A stretch of DNA of 64,000 bases, from the NCBI RefSeq assembly GCF_000767615.3, contig NZ_CP009553.3, forward strand, positions 4,402,001-4,466,000. Direction: 5' to 3'. Position 1 is the stretch's first letter, and each line of letters opens with the position of its first letter. The notes below the pieces were generated by a model. That model was given only the letters and a program-made list of their open reading frames with translations, was not told the DNA's origin and ran no database searches. The position numbers and the translations under genes are program-made. Shown here piece after piece: positions 16,970-25,521 of this stretch. The stretch comes from Pandoraea pnomenusa (GTDB lineage: Bacteria; Pseudomonadota; Gammaproteobacteria; Burkholderiales; Burkholderiaceae).

Positions 16970-17714
16970 TTAGTTCGGTACGCGACGCTGCCCGGCCGCC
17001 ACCCCCGACGGTGTAATCAATGCCGCAGGTTTCGAACTCGAAGCCGTCAAACACCCGGCGTATGTCCGGGTGATCATTGATGCTGACGATCGCGCGCCCC
17101 TTAATATGCCGCAGCAGGTGCGCCATGCGTTCGTATTCGGCAAACGGAAATGGGACACCATACCCTTCCGTCTCCCAATATGGTGGATCGAGGTAAAAGA
17201 ACGAGTGCTCGCGGTCGTACCGCTCGATGCAGTTGTGCCACTCCAAGTTTTCGATATACGCGCTGGCCAACCGAAGATGCGCGGCCGACAGAGACTCTTC
17301 GAGGCGCAGCAAGTTGAGGCCCGGCGGAGTGGTAGTCGCTGTACCAAAGGTCTGCGACTCCACCTTTCCGCCGAAGCAGCTTTGCTGAAGATAGTAAAAA
17401 CGCGCCGCCCGTTGAATGTCAGTTAGCGTTCGTGCCGGCGTATCCTTCAGCCACTGGAACACCTCGCGGCTGGACAACGCCCACTTGAACTGCCGCACGA
17501 ACTCCTCGAGGTGATTCTGTACAACGCGGTACAGATTCACCAGCTCGCCGTTGATATCGTTGATGACCTCCACGTCCGCAGGCGGTCGCAGAAAATACAA
17601 CGCGGCTCCGCCGGCAAAGACTTCGATATACGTTTTGTGGGCCGGGAAACGCGGCAAGAGAATGTCTGCCAGGCGACGCTTGCCGCCAATCCACGGGATG
17701 ATTGGTTGTGCCAT
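16923..17714 (-). CDS. DNA adenine methyltransferase, D12 (Dam) class
   Basis: 263 residues. SAM-binding motif I, PWIGGKRRLAD followed by YIEVFAGGAALYF, and the catalytic DPPY motif (FFYLDPPYWET) give an N6-adenine methylase of the Dam/D12 type. There is no partner restriction gene nearby, so it is an orphan phage methylase. It may protect phage DNA from host restriction or shift the host methylation state. Own terminator downstream; 106 bp lie between it and the divergent gene at 17821/17896. The recognition site cannot be read from the sequence. Confidence 0.93.
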   Translation of the reverse strand: MAQPIIPWIGGKRRLADILLPRFPAHKTYIEVFAGGAALYFLRPPADVEVINDINGELVNLYRVVQNHLEEFVRQFKWALSSREVFQWLKDTPARTLTDIQRAARFYYLQQSCFGGKVESQTFGTATTTPPGLNLLRLEESLSAAHLRLASAYIENLEWHNCIERYDREHSFFYLDPPYWETEGYGVPFPFAEYERMAHLLRHIKGRAIVSINDHPDIRRVFDGFEFETCGIDYTVGGGGRAASRTELIIYSWDRSVDAPGLF

Positions 17715-17895
17715 TGATGTGAGCCTTTTGGGATTTGTTACAATCGCCCCGCCTCCTAGGAAGGTGGCAGGGCCTTGGCTTGGCTCACTGGTCGCATCAG
17801 TGTGTCCGGTGACCGGTTAGGTGCTCCAACACCGAGCCGGTCGCCCTGTCTTTTCAAAGGCAGCGGCGCCGCCTTCAGATAAGAAAAATTCGAAA

Positions 17896-18597
17896 ATGCC
17901 AGACATTGAAGATTCGCCAGATAAAGCAAGACGAAACCTAGTCACGCTGTCGGCAGTTGTCTGGGCCTGCGCCTATCTTCAGCCCAGAATTCCAGCAGAA
18001 GCAAAGCTGTTCGGGATTGTCGACGTTCAGCACATCACCCCGTCCAGGCTATGGGTGGCGCTGCTTCTTCTCCTCTCATATTTGTTGGTCCGGTTTATTC
18101 GTTCCCCTGCGTGGTCGGAAGCATTCCTACGATGGCGAGACGCTCGAGAAAGGCAGCTTAATTTGATGCTCGCGAGAGACTTCGAGGAGGACGTGCGCGA
18201 ATATCTTCTGCGTCGAACTGAGACTGACCGACTGTCGATCATGGCGGCGGCGTCTGGGCAGTTCCCACTCCTGAAGCCCGGCGAAGTTGAAACGCTGCAG
18301 TACTCCAAGCAGCACCTTCACTGGCTGACCAATCGAAGGTCGCACGCGGAGCTCGAACTGGAGTTCGACTTCTTGACTGACGGCCACATTCGCCGGGGCT
18401 CCCTTCGATTCAATGTTCGACTGGAGCCGAACTCCCACCGCTCGGCGCGCTTTCGCGCGTGGGCGTACTCGCAACTCACATCAAACCTCGCCCTGGAAGT
18501 GCATTTCGCCCTCTTCATGGCAATCGGTGCGGTCGGACTGACGCTAGACGCCTTTTGGAACTCGTGCACAGCGAGCGTCTGGGCTTGCATCTTCTAG
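17896..18597 (+). CDS. hypothetical membrane protein
   Basis: 233 residues from the ATG at 17896 (MPDIEDSPDKARRNL); a GTG at 17821 in the same frame is an alternative. Hydrophobic segments: about 18-35, 55-73 (RLWVALLLLLSYLLV) and one near the C-terminus (FALFMAIGAVGLTL). A charged region lies between them (REYLLRRTETDRLS). It converges on the spanin genes, opposite to the late operon, so it has its own promoter and may be a lysogen-expressed accessory gene. No family recognised. Confidence 0.6.
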   Translation: MPDIEDSPDKARRNLVTLSAVVWACAYLQPRIPAEAKLFGIVDVQHITPSRLWVALLLLLSYLLVRFIRSPAWSEAFLRWRDARERQLNLMLARDFEEDVREYLLRRTETDRLSIMAAASGQFPLLKPGEVETLQYSKQHLHWLTNRRSHAELELEFDFLTDGHIRRGSLRFNVRLEPNSHRSARFRAWAYSQLTSNLALEVHFALFMAIGAVGLTLDAFWNSCTASVWACIF

Positions 18598-18608
18598 CCA
18601 ACGTCTCG

Positions 18609-18896
18609 CTAGTACAGCTGCGAAGATGAACAAGCCCGTCCGATAGCCTCCCACTTTTCCTCGTACATATCGCGCTCGATCCGCTCAGCGCGCAGACGCT
18701 GCACTGCTTGGTACGTGCTTCCCGCGAGAATCTCTTCGTCCGTGAACCAACGGCCCCGCGTCGGCAGCTCCCTGATGCACGGAACGGCGACCGGGATCTC
18801 CGCTTCGACCAACGCCGGCGGCCGATCACCCGGGACGCCGCCGCACCCGGCCAGCACACTACATGCCAGCACGCCATTCATTAAAAGCGTCTTCAC
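18609..18896 (-). CDS. Rz1-like outer-membrane spanin lipoprotein
   Basis: 95 residues from the GTG at 18896; an ATG at 18877 is also possible. It has a short signal peptide with lipobox LAGC, then a small soluble domain. It starts inside the 3' end of the Rz-like gene in another frame, the standard Rz/Rz1 arrangement. Together they would bridge the envelope and fuse inner and outer membranes at the last step of lysis. Being longer than lambda Rz1 is common in Burkholderia phages. Confidence 0.8.
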   Translation of the reverse strand: MKTLLMNGVLACSVLAGCGGVPGDRPPALVEAEIPVAVPCIRELPTRGRWFTDEEILAGSTYQAVQRLRAERIERDMYEEKWEAIGRACSSSQLY

Positions 18897-19266
18897 AGGA
18901 TTTCCCCTTTGCCGATTCGTCGGCAATTCGTTGATTAAGCAATGCGACCTTTTGCATCGCCGACGACGCACGCGCTTCGGCAGCTCGCAACGCGTCGTCG
19001 GCCGCTGACCGGCTTTGGGCGGCCGCCTCCGCCCACGCGGCGACTGCGCTGTTTTGTCGGGAGAGCGTCGCGGACATAGCATCGAAGCCACGATGCCATT
19101 GCTCCGCCTGGTCTTTCGCGCGAGCGACCTCGGACTGCGCAGCGTCCAGCCGAGGCGAGAAATAGATGCGATCCGCGGCGCCGATTGAGACTAGGGCGAT
19201 GGCAAGAACGATCGCCGCCATCGCGAGCACCTTGGCCGACGCCGACCAACCGTTAAGCACTTCCAC
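18859..19266 (-). CDS. Rz-like inner-membrane spanin
   Basis: 135 residues from a GTG at 19266, chosen because GGGAGG stands 7 bases upstream. An N-terminal membrane anchor (VLAMAAIVLAIALVSIGAA) is followed by a periplasmic coiled coil (QSEVARAKDQAEQWHRGF ... AAEARASSAMQKVALLNQRI), as in i-spanins. It overlaps the holin-like gene upstream by 14 bp and contains the Rz1 start. Part of the lysis block 20614-18609. Confidence 0.82.
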   Translation of the reverse strand: MEVLNGWSASAKVLAMAAIVLAIALVSIGAADRIYFSPRLDAAQSEVARAKDQAEQWHRGFDAMSATLSRQNSAVAAWAEAAAQSRSAADDALRAAEARASSAMQKVALLNQRIADESAKGKSCEDAFNEWRAGM

Positions 19267-19654
19267 GATCCACCTCCCGCAATCCACGATTGAGCACGGC
19301 GTCGAGTACACGCGAACCACCATATCCGGCAAGCGTGATCGCTAGCGCCTCGAGCGCCCACTTCCATTCCATCCACTCAGAGACGAAAAAAGCGGCCAGC
19401 CCAGCCACCACCCCGACGACGAGATCCTTTGCAATCTCGAGCGGTACCGATCGAACCGGCGGCGCATCGACGCGCGCGAGCTTCTGCAACGTGTTGGCCA
19501 CGCCACCGAGCAACGAGAAAACGACCGTGAGCACGATGGCCGCCGGCGCCACGTGCGCGAGATCCTGGTCGAACGTGACGGCGCTGCCCGCGATCGCGGC
19601 CGTCGCCCAGCACAGCAGCCACATCCCCCATGTCAGCTTGATAATTTGTTGCAC
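19253..19654 (-). CDS. putative holin or holin-associated membrane protein
   Basis: 133 residues with about four membrane segments (9-23, 35-55, 79-97, 103-118). Position between endolysin and spanin genes makes a holin role likely, meaning timed permeabilisation of the inner membrane. It overlaps the preceding membrane gene by 22 bp. Holins are poorly conserved, so the call rests on context and topology. Confidence 0.7.
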   Translation of the reverse strand: MQQIIKLTWGMWLLCWATAAIAGSAVTFDQDLAHVAPAAIVLTVVFSLLGGVANTLQKLARVDAPPVRSVPLEIAKDLVVGVVAGLAAFFVSEWMEWKWALEALAITLAGYGGSRVLDAVLNRGLREVDRGSA

Positions 19655-20079
19655 GCGTCCCCCCGTTGGGTGCGATGTTTATTGATGGCGTCGCGCATCG
19701 CGAGCGCAACGCCGAAGACGGCCATACCGATGTGCAGCACATAGCTCGCCCAATCCCCGAATCCGACGCCGGCGCCGCGAAACACCTGGACCGCTACGAA
19801 TGGCGGCACGAGGTATCCGAAGGCAACGCCAACATAGATCCAGTGACGCAGATTGACCGCCCATGGCAACGCGAATTGCGCAGGCATGACGTCGTTGACC
19901 AGCACGTCTGCAAGCAACGATGTGGCGAGCACCGCCGTGCCGCAGGAAATTAGCGCGCCGGCCGTGCCGCTGAAGTCAACCATCAGCGCGGCCAGCGAAC
20001 AAGGTGAGTCAATTGCCGCCAAGGCCATGTAGATGGCACAGACCGCGTACATGACGCGGGCGAGGATGTCTCGTTGCAT
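19633..20079 (-). CDS. putative phage holin / lysis membrane protein
   Basis: 148 residues from the ATG at 20079 (MQRDILARVMYAV), with GGGGG 6 bases upstream; longer starts overlap the endolysin gene. Four hydrophobic segments. It starts directly after the endolysin stop. With the next gene it forms a pair of membrane proteins, possibly holin and antiholin; which is which cannot be told from sequence. Confidence 0.68.
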   Translation of the reverse strand: MQRDILARVMYAVCAIYMALAAIDSPCSLAALMVDFSGTAGALISCGTAVLATSLLADVLVNDVMPAQFALPWAVNLRHWIYVGVAFGYLVPPFVAVQVFRGAGVGFGDWASYVLHIGMAVFGVALAMRDAINKHRTQRGDACNKLSS

Positions 20080-20080
20080 A

Positions 20081-20614
20081 TCAAACCCCCAGCGCATTCT
20101 TTGCTCGCGCCCAACGCGATGTCCGGTCTTCCCAGCCGTTCGTTGCGCCATTGATCACCCGAGTTATTTGCAGGAAGTCACCGCGATCTGCGAGCGCATT
20201 GCAACCGGCGTTCCGCCAATACCACCCAGCAGAACGAGCGGCATTAACCGGCTCGAGCAGCAGCTCCGGATGCTCGAGCAGGTCCAGTTCGAGCGCCATG
20301 CCACACAACACATAGTTGCGATGGCCCGTCACCTGGATAAGGCCGCGCCCTTTATACCGCTGCCCATCACCATCAGCCTCGGGGGTGTTCCCCAACGAAA
20401 TGACTTTCGGGCCAGTGTCGTACGCCGCACCACTCGCATACTCTTCGGCCGTGTTAAATCCATCGCTCTCGTGCCCAATCTGGGCGAGAAACGCAGCCTG
20501 CCGCTCAGGCGTATCGATGCCGAACTCGGCCATAGCGGCAGAGACTGGCAAGGCCCAGCGCGCCGCGAGGCTGGCACTAACGCCAGTAGCCCGCTGAAAT
20601 GTTTGCTGTTCCAT
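20081..20614 (-). CDS. endolysin, glycoside hydrolase family 19
   Basis: 177 residues from MEQQTFQRATG. The chitinase-class-I fold is recognisable from FLAQIGHESDGF (catalytic Glu in HES), AAYDTGPKVIS, YKGRGLIQVTGHRNY and the RSAGWYWRNAGCN block. It cleaves peptidoglycan glycan strands after the holin opens the membrane. There is no signal peptide, so it depends on a holin. It is the first gene of the lysis block and lies just after a terminator that closes the tail operon. Confidence 0.93.
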   Translation of the reverse strand: MEQQTFQRATGVSASLAARWALPVSAAMAEFGIDTPERQAAFLAQIGHESDGFNTAEEYASGAAYDTGPKVISLGNTPEADGDGQRYKGRGLIQVTGHRNYVLCGMALELDLLEHPELLLEPVNAARSAGWYWRNAGCNALADRGDFLQITRVINGATNGWEDRTSRWARAKNALGV

Positions 20615-20623
20615 ATTGGCTAT

Positions 20624-20656
20624 CCAAAAACGAAAAAGCCCGCGCAAGGCGGGCTA
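20624..20656 (-). terminator. intrinsic terminator after the tail genes
   Basis: On the minus strand AGCCCGC (20655-20649) pairs with GCGGGCT (20643-20637) and is followed by TTTTTCGTTTTT. It separates the tail operon from the lysis genes. Because the late operon continues, it may be leaky or be read through by an antiterminated polymerase. Confidence 0.75.
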
Positions 20657-20669
20657 TCGAAATGTCTTG

Positions 20670-20858
20670 CTATTCGGTCGGTATGGGCACGATGCCCTTT
20701 TGCGACTCCGGCACTGCCGCGTAGAACGCGAGCAGCCGCTCGTCGTTGACCGGCACGGCCTCCTGATAGGGATACTGGTCTTCCGGCTGCGGCGTGGAGA
20801 AGCAGCCGACTACTGCCTGCTTCTCCGGGGAATCGAACGCGACTTGAATGATATCCAT
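20670..20858 (-). CDS. small hypothetical protein downstream of tail fiber
   Basis: 62 residues from the ATG at 20858 (MDIIQVAFDSPEKQAVVGCF), with GAGGTCAG upstream. Located in the place where small tail-fiber accessory proteins sit. The repeated short hydrophilic C-terminus gives no family hint. It starts 12 bp after the tail fiber stop. Confidence 0.65.
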   Translation of the reverse strand: MDIIQVAFDSPEKQAVVGCFSTPQPEDQYPYQEAVPVNDERLLAFYAAVPESQKGIVPIPTE

Positions 20859-20869
20859 GAGATCTGACC

Positions 20870-21823
20870 TCAAAAGCGGAAGCCGGTAAGGCTCACCGAG
20901 TAACTGGGCGTGCCGCCCGACGTGCTGCTCTTTCGGTACAAGGTCGACGGCGTGAGCACGGGGATCTCAAACGGCCCTCGGCGCGACCCTTGCTGCGCGG
21001 TCGGCTGGTTCGCCGCGTAGACCGTTTCAGCAAGTCCGTTTGCATCGGCCGCGACCCAGTGCTCCAGATAGGTGCCATTCAGATTGCTCGTCGCATCTAC
21101 GGTCACAAAGGCCGATTTCGCGCACGGCGGCAAGACGGACGCGGCCACCGACAACGCGGCGTATGTCGGACGACTCACCGACTCCAACAGAACGCCAGCG
21201 GAGGGAAAGCGCACCGTGCGACCGTCCATGAACTGAATGGGAAACTGCCCCGAGCCATTCACGACAAGCACCGCCACCCGCGCGGAGGCGTAGAACCCGG
21301 CCGGGGCATTCGCTCCGGTGTACACGTCACCGATCACAGCGACGCTCGCATCCACGAGCCGCACTGCGACCTGGCCGTCGTCTGGCTTCACGAAGAAATA
21401 CACGCCGACGGCCCCACCCTTCGGCGCGGTGCCGACGTCCATATCCGCCGTCAGATCCAGCACCCTGTTCACGTTCGCGATGCGATACCTGCGGCCGTTT
21501 CGCGGATCGATCGTGACGACATCGCGCGCGGTAAACGTGGCGGTATTTCCCACGACTTTCACATTCACCTGCGCGTCGATCGACGCACCGACCTGCCCGA
21601 GACCGCCGCCCGCGATGAGATTTCGAATCGCCGCGAGCAACTGCCCCGCATCGTTCTCATCGGCGACGAGTCCGCCCGCGTCCTGCACCACCTTGATCGA
21701 ATCGGTAACCGCGTTTCCCCAAGCCCCCGGAATCAGCGACCCCACGCGAGGCACTGTCTTGTCCTCGTCGACGAACTTGCCGTCGACAAGCCCCACACCG
21801 GGCACACTCTTCGGATAATCCAT
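20870..21823 (-). CDS. phage tail fiber/tail collar-type protein
   Basis: 317 residues. The N-terminus (MDYPKSVPGVGLVDGKFVDE, then GSLIPGAWGNAVTDSI) is the baseplate-attachment region seen in Burkholderia phage fibers. The remainder is beta-rich and low in cysteine, as in receptor-binding fibers. It is the last gene of the Mu-type tail block, equivalent in place to Mu gp49/S. It decides host range, so the C-terminal part is expected to vary among relatives. Confidence 0.82.
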   Translation of the reverse strand: MDYPKSVPGVGLVDGKFVDEDKTVPRVGSLIPGAWGNAVTDSIKVVQDAGGLVADENDAGQLLAAIRNLIAGGGLGQVGASIDAQVNVKVVGNTATFTARDVVTIDPRNGRRYRIANVNRVLDLTADMDVGTAPKGGAVGVYFFVKPDDGQVAVRLVDASVAVIGDVYTGANAPAGFYASARVAVLVVNGSGQFPIQFMDGRTVRFPSAGVLLESVSRPTYAALSVAASVLPPCAKSAFVTVDATSNLNGTYLEHWVAADANGLAETVYAANQPTAQQGSRRGPFEIPVLTPSTLYRKSSTSGGTPSYSVSLTGFRF

Positions 21824-21832
21824 GCTCTCCCC

Positions 21833-22429
21833 TTATTGCTCGTAATCAAACATCACAACCGTGTGGGCGTGCGCCTCGCGCCGCACAACACACTCGACAC
21901 CTTCGTTCGGATTACCGCCGAACCGCTCGCCCCAAACCGTCGCGCCGAACCTTCGGCCACCCGCCAAGGCACCCCCGAGACGCAGGCCCCAGAAGAACTG
22001 CTGTGCCCACGTACCAAAGCGACTTTGCCCGAACCGCGCCCGCCCGAATCGCGGGGCGCGGTATTCCACCCCTTGGGCGTTCGCGTATCCAAACGAAACG
22101 GCAATTTGCACGTAGTACGCCATCCGGGCGTCGCCAACCTCGAACATCCGGCGAAACACCGCCGCGCGGCGGTCATCAAACGATTGCGTTGGGCCGAGGC
22201 ACGGATCTGGCAACTCCATGACTCGCTCCCAATCCGGCAGCAGCTCGCGCACCGTGCGGGGGTCCATCTCAGCGAGCAGCGCGTCGCCTCGCGCATCCAC
22301 ACGAGCAAGCTCAGGTGCCAGGCATTGAAGCACCTGATCTACCTCGGCCCCCATATCCCCAGACCACGCCGGGCCGGGCGGCAATAAAGCTCGCAGCTGG
22401 GCGAGATAGTCATCGACCGTCATACCCAT
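21833..22429 (-). CDS. DUF2313/YmfQ family baseplate protein (Mu gp48-like)
   Basis: 198 residues beginning TVDDYLAQLRALLPPGPAW, the family hallmark (PPG.AW), with ELLPDWERVMELPDPC and RRAAVFRRMFEVGD following. It is the inner baseplate component between the gp47-like arm protein and the fiber. The middle carries a Phe-Gly-Arg-rich repeat (RFGRARFGQSRFGTW). Overlaps the preceding gene by 10 bp. Confidence 0.92.
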   Translation of the reverse strand: MGMTVDDYLAQLRALLPPGPAWSGDMGAEVDQVLQCLAPELARVDARGDALLAEMDPRTVRELLPDWERVMELPDPCLGPTQSFDDRRAAVFRRMFEVGDARMAYYVQIAVSFGYANAQGVEYRAPRFGRARFGQSRFGTWAQQFFWGLRLGGALAGGRRFGATVWGERFGGNPNEGVECVVRREAHAHTVVMFDYEQ

Positions 22430-23472
22430 GTGATTACCCCCGGCGTCGGCAACTCATTCACCGCGCATTCGACGTTCTCAGCTGGCACGAGCAGCTTGTG
22501 ATCATCTTCACCAGGCGCACCGCTAATCGCTGCCGTCAGGTGAGAGCGAATCAGCGTCACCCCGAGATCGGCTTCGGCACGGAACACTTCGTCGAGAGCC
22601 GCCGCGACGGCCCCCCTCATTTCAGCCGTGTCCGGCGTAAGATGAATCGTCATGGGCACAGGCCGATTCTTCGGCGCCATCACATAGACTTCCGGGCACG
22701 TCGGGCGCTGTGCCTCGATGTACGCGGCCACCACATTGCATTGCTCCTCGGTAGGGAATGGATCCGCATCGCCGTCACGCATGATGTAGACGCCTACCGT
22801 GCCCGCGCCGAGAAAGTTGCGCACGCACCACGCCCGAGTAATGCCGGGCACCTCAAGCGCCCACGTCACGTAATCGTCCGGCTTTCCGCCACGTGGCACG
22901 ACGCGGTATGTGCGCACCACGCGCGCGCGCAGGCTTTCGATACTCTCGATATCAGTGCCTCCGCTGATACCGCCCTCGCCCACGTACGCCTTGTCTGAGA
23001 CGCCTTCAATGGGCGACACGCTGGTCAGCTCCGTGCCCTCGTCGAGATTGCCCAGAACTCCCTCGTCGACCGCCGCCAGCGTCACGGTTGCCGTACTGCC
23101 GCTTATCGCGCCAGCGAGCTTTACGGTGTAACGCCGACCGTCACGCGTTTGCCACAGTTCGCCCGATTCAATTCGAGCCGTATCGCGCCCCGAACAGACC
23201 AGCGGCCCCATCGCGGCTACCGCAGGACGTCGTCCGTTGTTTGGCAGCCGCATGGCCGCCAGCCGCAGCAACGTCTCCTCGGAACACGTGTCCGGCAAGA
23301 TCTGGTCTGCGATGTATGCCTGATGCCCATATAGGCCCGCCACAGCGCCCGATTGCGTGCGAGAGATCACCTCGCCATCACTGCGGCGCAGCGCCCCGGA
23401 ATTGCTCGCGGGCGTGAGATCTCCCCGCACACGCTTGATCAGCTTGGGCAGTGCCGGAATATCAAACGGCAT
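22420..23472 (-). CDS. baseplate J-like protein (Mu gp47-like)
   Basis: 350 residues. Typical features: LIKRVRGDL near the N-terminus, a QILPDTCSEETLLRLAAMR block, and a GGISGGTDIESIESLRARVV motif of the J family. It forms the baseplate wedge that links the hub to the fibers. It follows the gp46-like gene with an 11-bp overlap. Full length. Confidence 0.93.
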   Translation of the reverse strand: MPFDIPALPKLIKRVRGDLTPASNSGALRRSDGEVISRTQSGAVAGLYGHQAYIADQILPDTCSEETLLRLAAMRLPNNGRRPAVAAMGPLVCSGRDTARIESGELWQTRDGRRYTVKLAGAISGSTATVTLAAVDEGVLGNLDEGTELTSVSPIEGVSDKAYVGEGGISGGTDIESIESLRARVVRTYRVVPRGGKPDDYVTWALEVPGITRAWCVRNFLGAGTVGVYIMRDGDADPFPTEEQCNVVAAYIEAQRPTCPEVYVMAPKNRPVPMTIHLTPDTAEMRGAVAAALDEVFRAEADLGVTLIRSHLTAAISGAPGEDDHKLLVPAENVECAVNELPTPGVITWV

Positions 23473-23866
23473 TGATTACCCTCCATATGTCATCAATATC
23501 GAGACTGAGCGGATCGCCATCGACGAGGTCAATTCGCACTCGCATGCGCAACTGGTCGTTGCCCCGGCGTTCTGCTTGCACGTCGACCGCCGCCGCGTGC
23601 TCATCGTCAACAAGCCACGCCAATGCCTCTTGGGCATAGGCAATCGCGTCACGCACCGTGTCCGCCGTCAACGTTCGGCGGCGCAGCAGCCAGAGCCGAG
23701 AGCCGATTTGATCTCCGCCCACGGTCGGGAAGGAATCCCCCCACCAGCCCTGCAACTCGTCGTCGTCGACGGGATCGCTATCGAGCGCACGTCGCCACGA
23801 AAACAGGCTGATATAAACCGCCCGCGTGAGCACCGCGACGCGTTCGTCTTCGGTCAGCTCGTTCAT
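23462..23866 (-). CDS. phage GP46 family baseplate protein
   Basis: 134 residues with the GP46 hallmark GWWGDSFPTVGGDQIGSRLW followed by LLRRRTLTADTV. Equivalent to Mu gp46/T4 gp25-like, the sheath initiator and wedge protein. The start overlaps the upstream stop by 4 bp (ATGA). Confidence 0.93.
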   Translation of the reverse strand: MNELTEDERVAVLTRAVYISLFSWRRALDSDPVDDDELQGWWGDSFPTVGGDQIGSRLWLLRRRTLTADTVRDAIAYAQEALAWLVDDEHAAAVDVQAERRGNDQLRMRVRIDLVDGDPLSLDIDDIWRVINAV

Positions 23867-24402
23867 TGCGGCTCTCCCGTCGACGGCCCGTCATGCTCTT
23901 TGTGCGTATGGCCGACCATGCTCTTACCGGCACCCTCGCCGAGCACGACGTCGGGCGCGTGAATCGCAGTGCTGGATCTTGCCGATGCCGCGTCCAATTC
24001 GAATGCATCGGTCTTGAGTGAAACCGCTTCGCTGGCCTGCACTTCGTAGCGCTTCGCGTTGACGCGGTACACATCGCATTCGACCTCCACCAGACGGCCG
24101 CGACGCAGCGTGATACGCGCCCCCTCGTCGGTGTAGATCGCCACTTCGCCAGGCTGTAGATCCGTAGGCCGATACCGCTTGTCATTCGGCGGCAATGCGA
24201 CGCCATGCGACCGGTCGCCACCGAAGAACAGGGCAACGCCCCCGGCGCCGGACAGCGCCACGGACGTGAAGCCGTACTGCTCCAAGCTCTCTATGCCGTC
24301 CAACACCTCACCAGCCAGTGGGCGGATTTGCAGGCGCTGCAATTTCCCTGCCGCTTTAGCGAGCACCACCGTGTAGCGCGACAGAATTGTGGAAATTCCC
24401 AT
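23863..24402 (-). CDS. baseplate assembly protein V / Mu gp45 spike
   Basis: 179 residues from the ATG at 24402, which shares one base with the upstream TGA. An OB-fold N-terminus (LQRLQIRPLAGEVLDGIESL, EQYGFTSVALSGAGG) and a beta-rich stalk end in a SMVGHTHKEHDG tip. The paired His is typical of the iron-binding spike of Mu gp45. It punctures the outer membrane on sheath contraction. Confidence 0.93.
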   Translation of the reverse strand: MGISTILSRYTVVLAKAAGKLQRLQIRPLAGEVLDGIESLEQYGFTSVALSGAGGVALFFGGDRSHGVALPPNDKRYRPTDLQPGEVAIYTDEGARITLRRGRLVEVECDVYRVNAKRYEVQASEAVSLKTDAFELDAASARSSTAIHAPDVVLGEGAGKSMVGHTHKEHDGPSTGEPQ

Positions 24403-25520
24403 CAACCTTTCTCCCAATCGGCAGGTAACAGGTACTCGAAGTTGTCGCCCTTCTTGCCCTTCTTCACCTTCATGCGCTTGCGCTTGTCGTTCGGCTCCGG
24501 CTCGAAACCGTCGGGTGGCGCAACCATCAACGTCGCAATCGTCCCGCCCGACCGCCTGCGGCTGTATGTCACTTCCGCAATCAGCATGTCTCGATCAAAG
24601 CCAATGACCGGATCGACCACTCGAACGATGAGATTCGGAACCCACAGTGCGCCGTTGGTCTGCCGCCACCCCTGCACCTGGTACGTCGCCTCCAACGCCT
24701 TCGATATTCGGTGCTCACGTTCCCAATCCGCCCGCCATTGCGCGAGATCCTTCGTGACCTGCCCGGCTTCGTTGATCACCAGACGGCGACGCCGCCCGAT
24801 CCGATCATCGGCGGAGCTTCCGACCACCTCCGCCGCGTCGACCGATTCTTCGTCGTCCTGCTCCGCCCGCTGCCCCTTGGCCACGTACTCAGAGAAAACG
24901 CGCGAAAAGTCGAGCGACGCTTCGCCCTCACGAATGTTTTCGCCGAGCACCAGACGATCCGCCGCGCGACCAGCGCTACCCGGCCGCGCCATCACCAAAC
25001 GCCCCTGCCCGTCGTCCGTCGAGAAAAGCCGGGAGACGGTCAGCAGCCGGTCGATAGACTCGAAGATCGTCTCGCCGGGCTTCACCGTGTGGTTCGGGAT
25101 GACTGTCGAGTCGCGCCCCTCGTTCACAACCTTGATGCCGTACGGACTGACAAGCGAGCGCACCACCTGCTCGATGCGCTGCCCATTCCATTGCCCCGGC
25201 TTGTCGTCGGGGCAGCAATCGACGAGATCGGCCGTCAATGAGCGCCCCGTGATACGCATCGTCGCTTCGGTCTTGTTGTATCGAATCGGGGATGAGTCGA
25301 CCCAGCCCGTGACGACCAGGTCGCGGCCGATACGCACCTCGCAACGCGCACCATGCCGAACCGGGCGAATCTGCTCGGTTGAACCCGGCCAGCGCCAGGT
25401 AATCCCAAGATCGAAGTCCCGCGCCTGACGCTCTACGCCCGCGCCAATGCTGACCTCCTTCCAGCCGCCGTAATCCATCCCGTCGACAGTCAAAGTCACT
25501 TTGTCGTTTGCGTCTTCCAT
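24402..25520 (-). CDS. baseplate hub protein, Mu gpP (gp44) family
   Basis: 372 residues from the ATG at 25520 (MEDANDKVTLTVDG). The phage late control D/gp44 fold is visible: GWKEVSIGAGVERQARDFDL, GWVDSSPIRYN, then FESIDRLLTVSRLF. It is followed immediately by the spike gene that it carries. The C-terminus is very basic (NDKRKRMKVKKGKKGDNF). Confidence 0.92.
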   Translation of the reverse strand: MEDANDKVTLTVDGMDYGGWKEVSIGAGVERQARDFDLGITWRWPGSTEQIRPVRHGARCEVRIGRDLVVTGWVDSSPIRYNKTEATMRITGRSLTADLVDCCPDDKPGQWNGQRIEQVVRSLVSPYGIKVVNEGRDSTVIPNHTVKPGETIFESIDRLLTVSRLFSTDDGQGRLVMARPGSAGRAADRLVLGENIREGEASLDFSRVFSEYVAKGQRAEQDDEESVDAAEVVGSSADDRIGRRRRLVINEAGQVTKDLAQWRADWEREHRISKALEATYQVQGWRQTNGALWVPNLIVRVVDPVIGFDRDMLIAEVTYSRRRSGGTIATLMVAPPDGFEPEPNDKRKRMKVKKGKKGDNFEYLLPADWEKG

Positions 25521-25521
25521 T

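Noticed and set aside
16923..17714. restriction-modification system
   Set aside because: Only the methylase is present; the neighbouring genes are a small SOS-type protein and a membrane protein with no nuclease motif.
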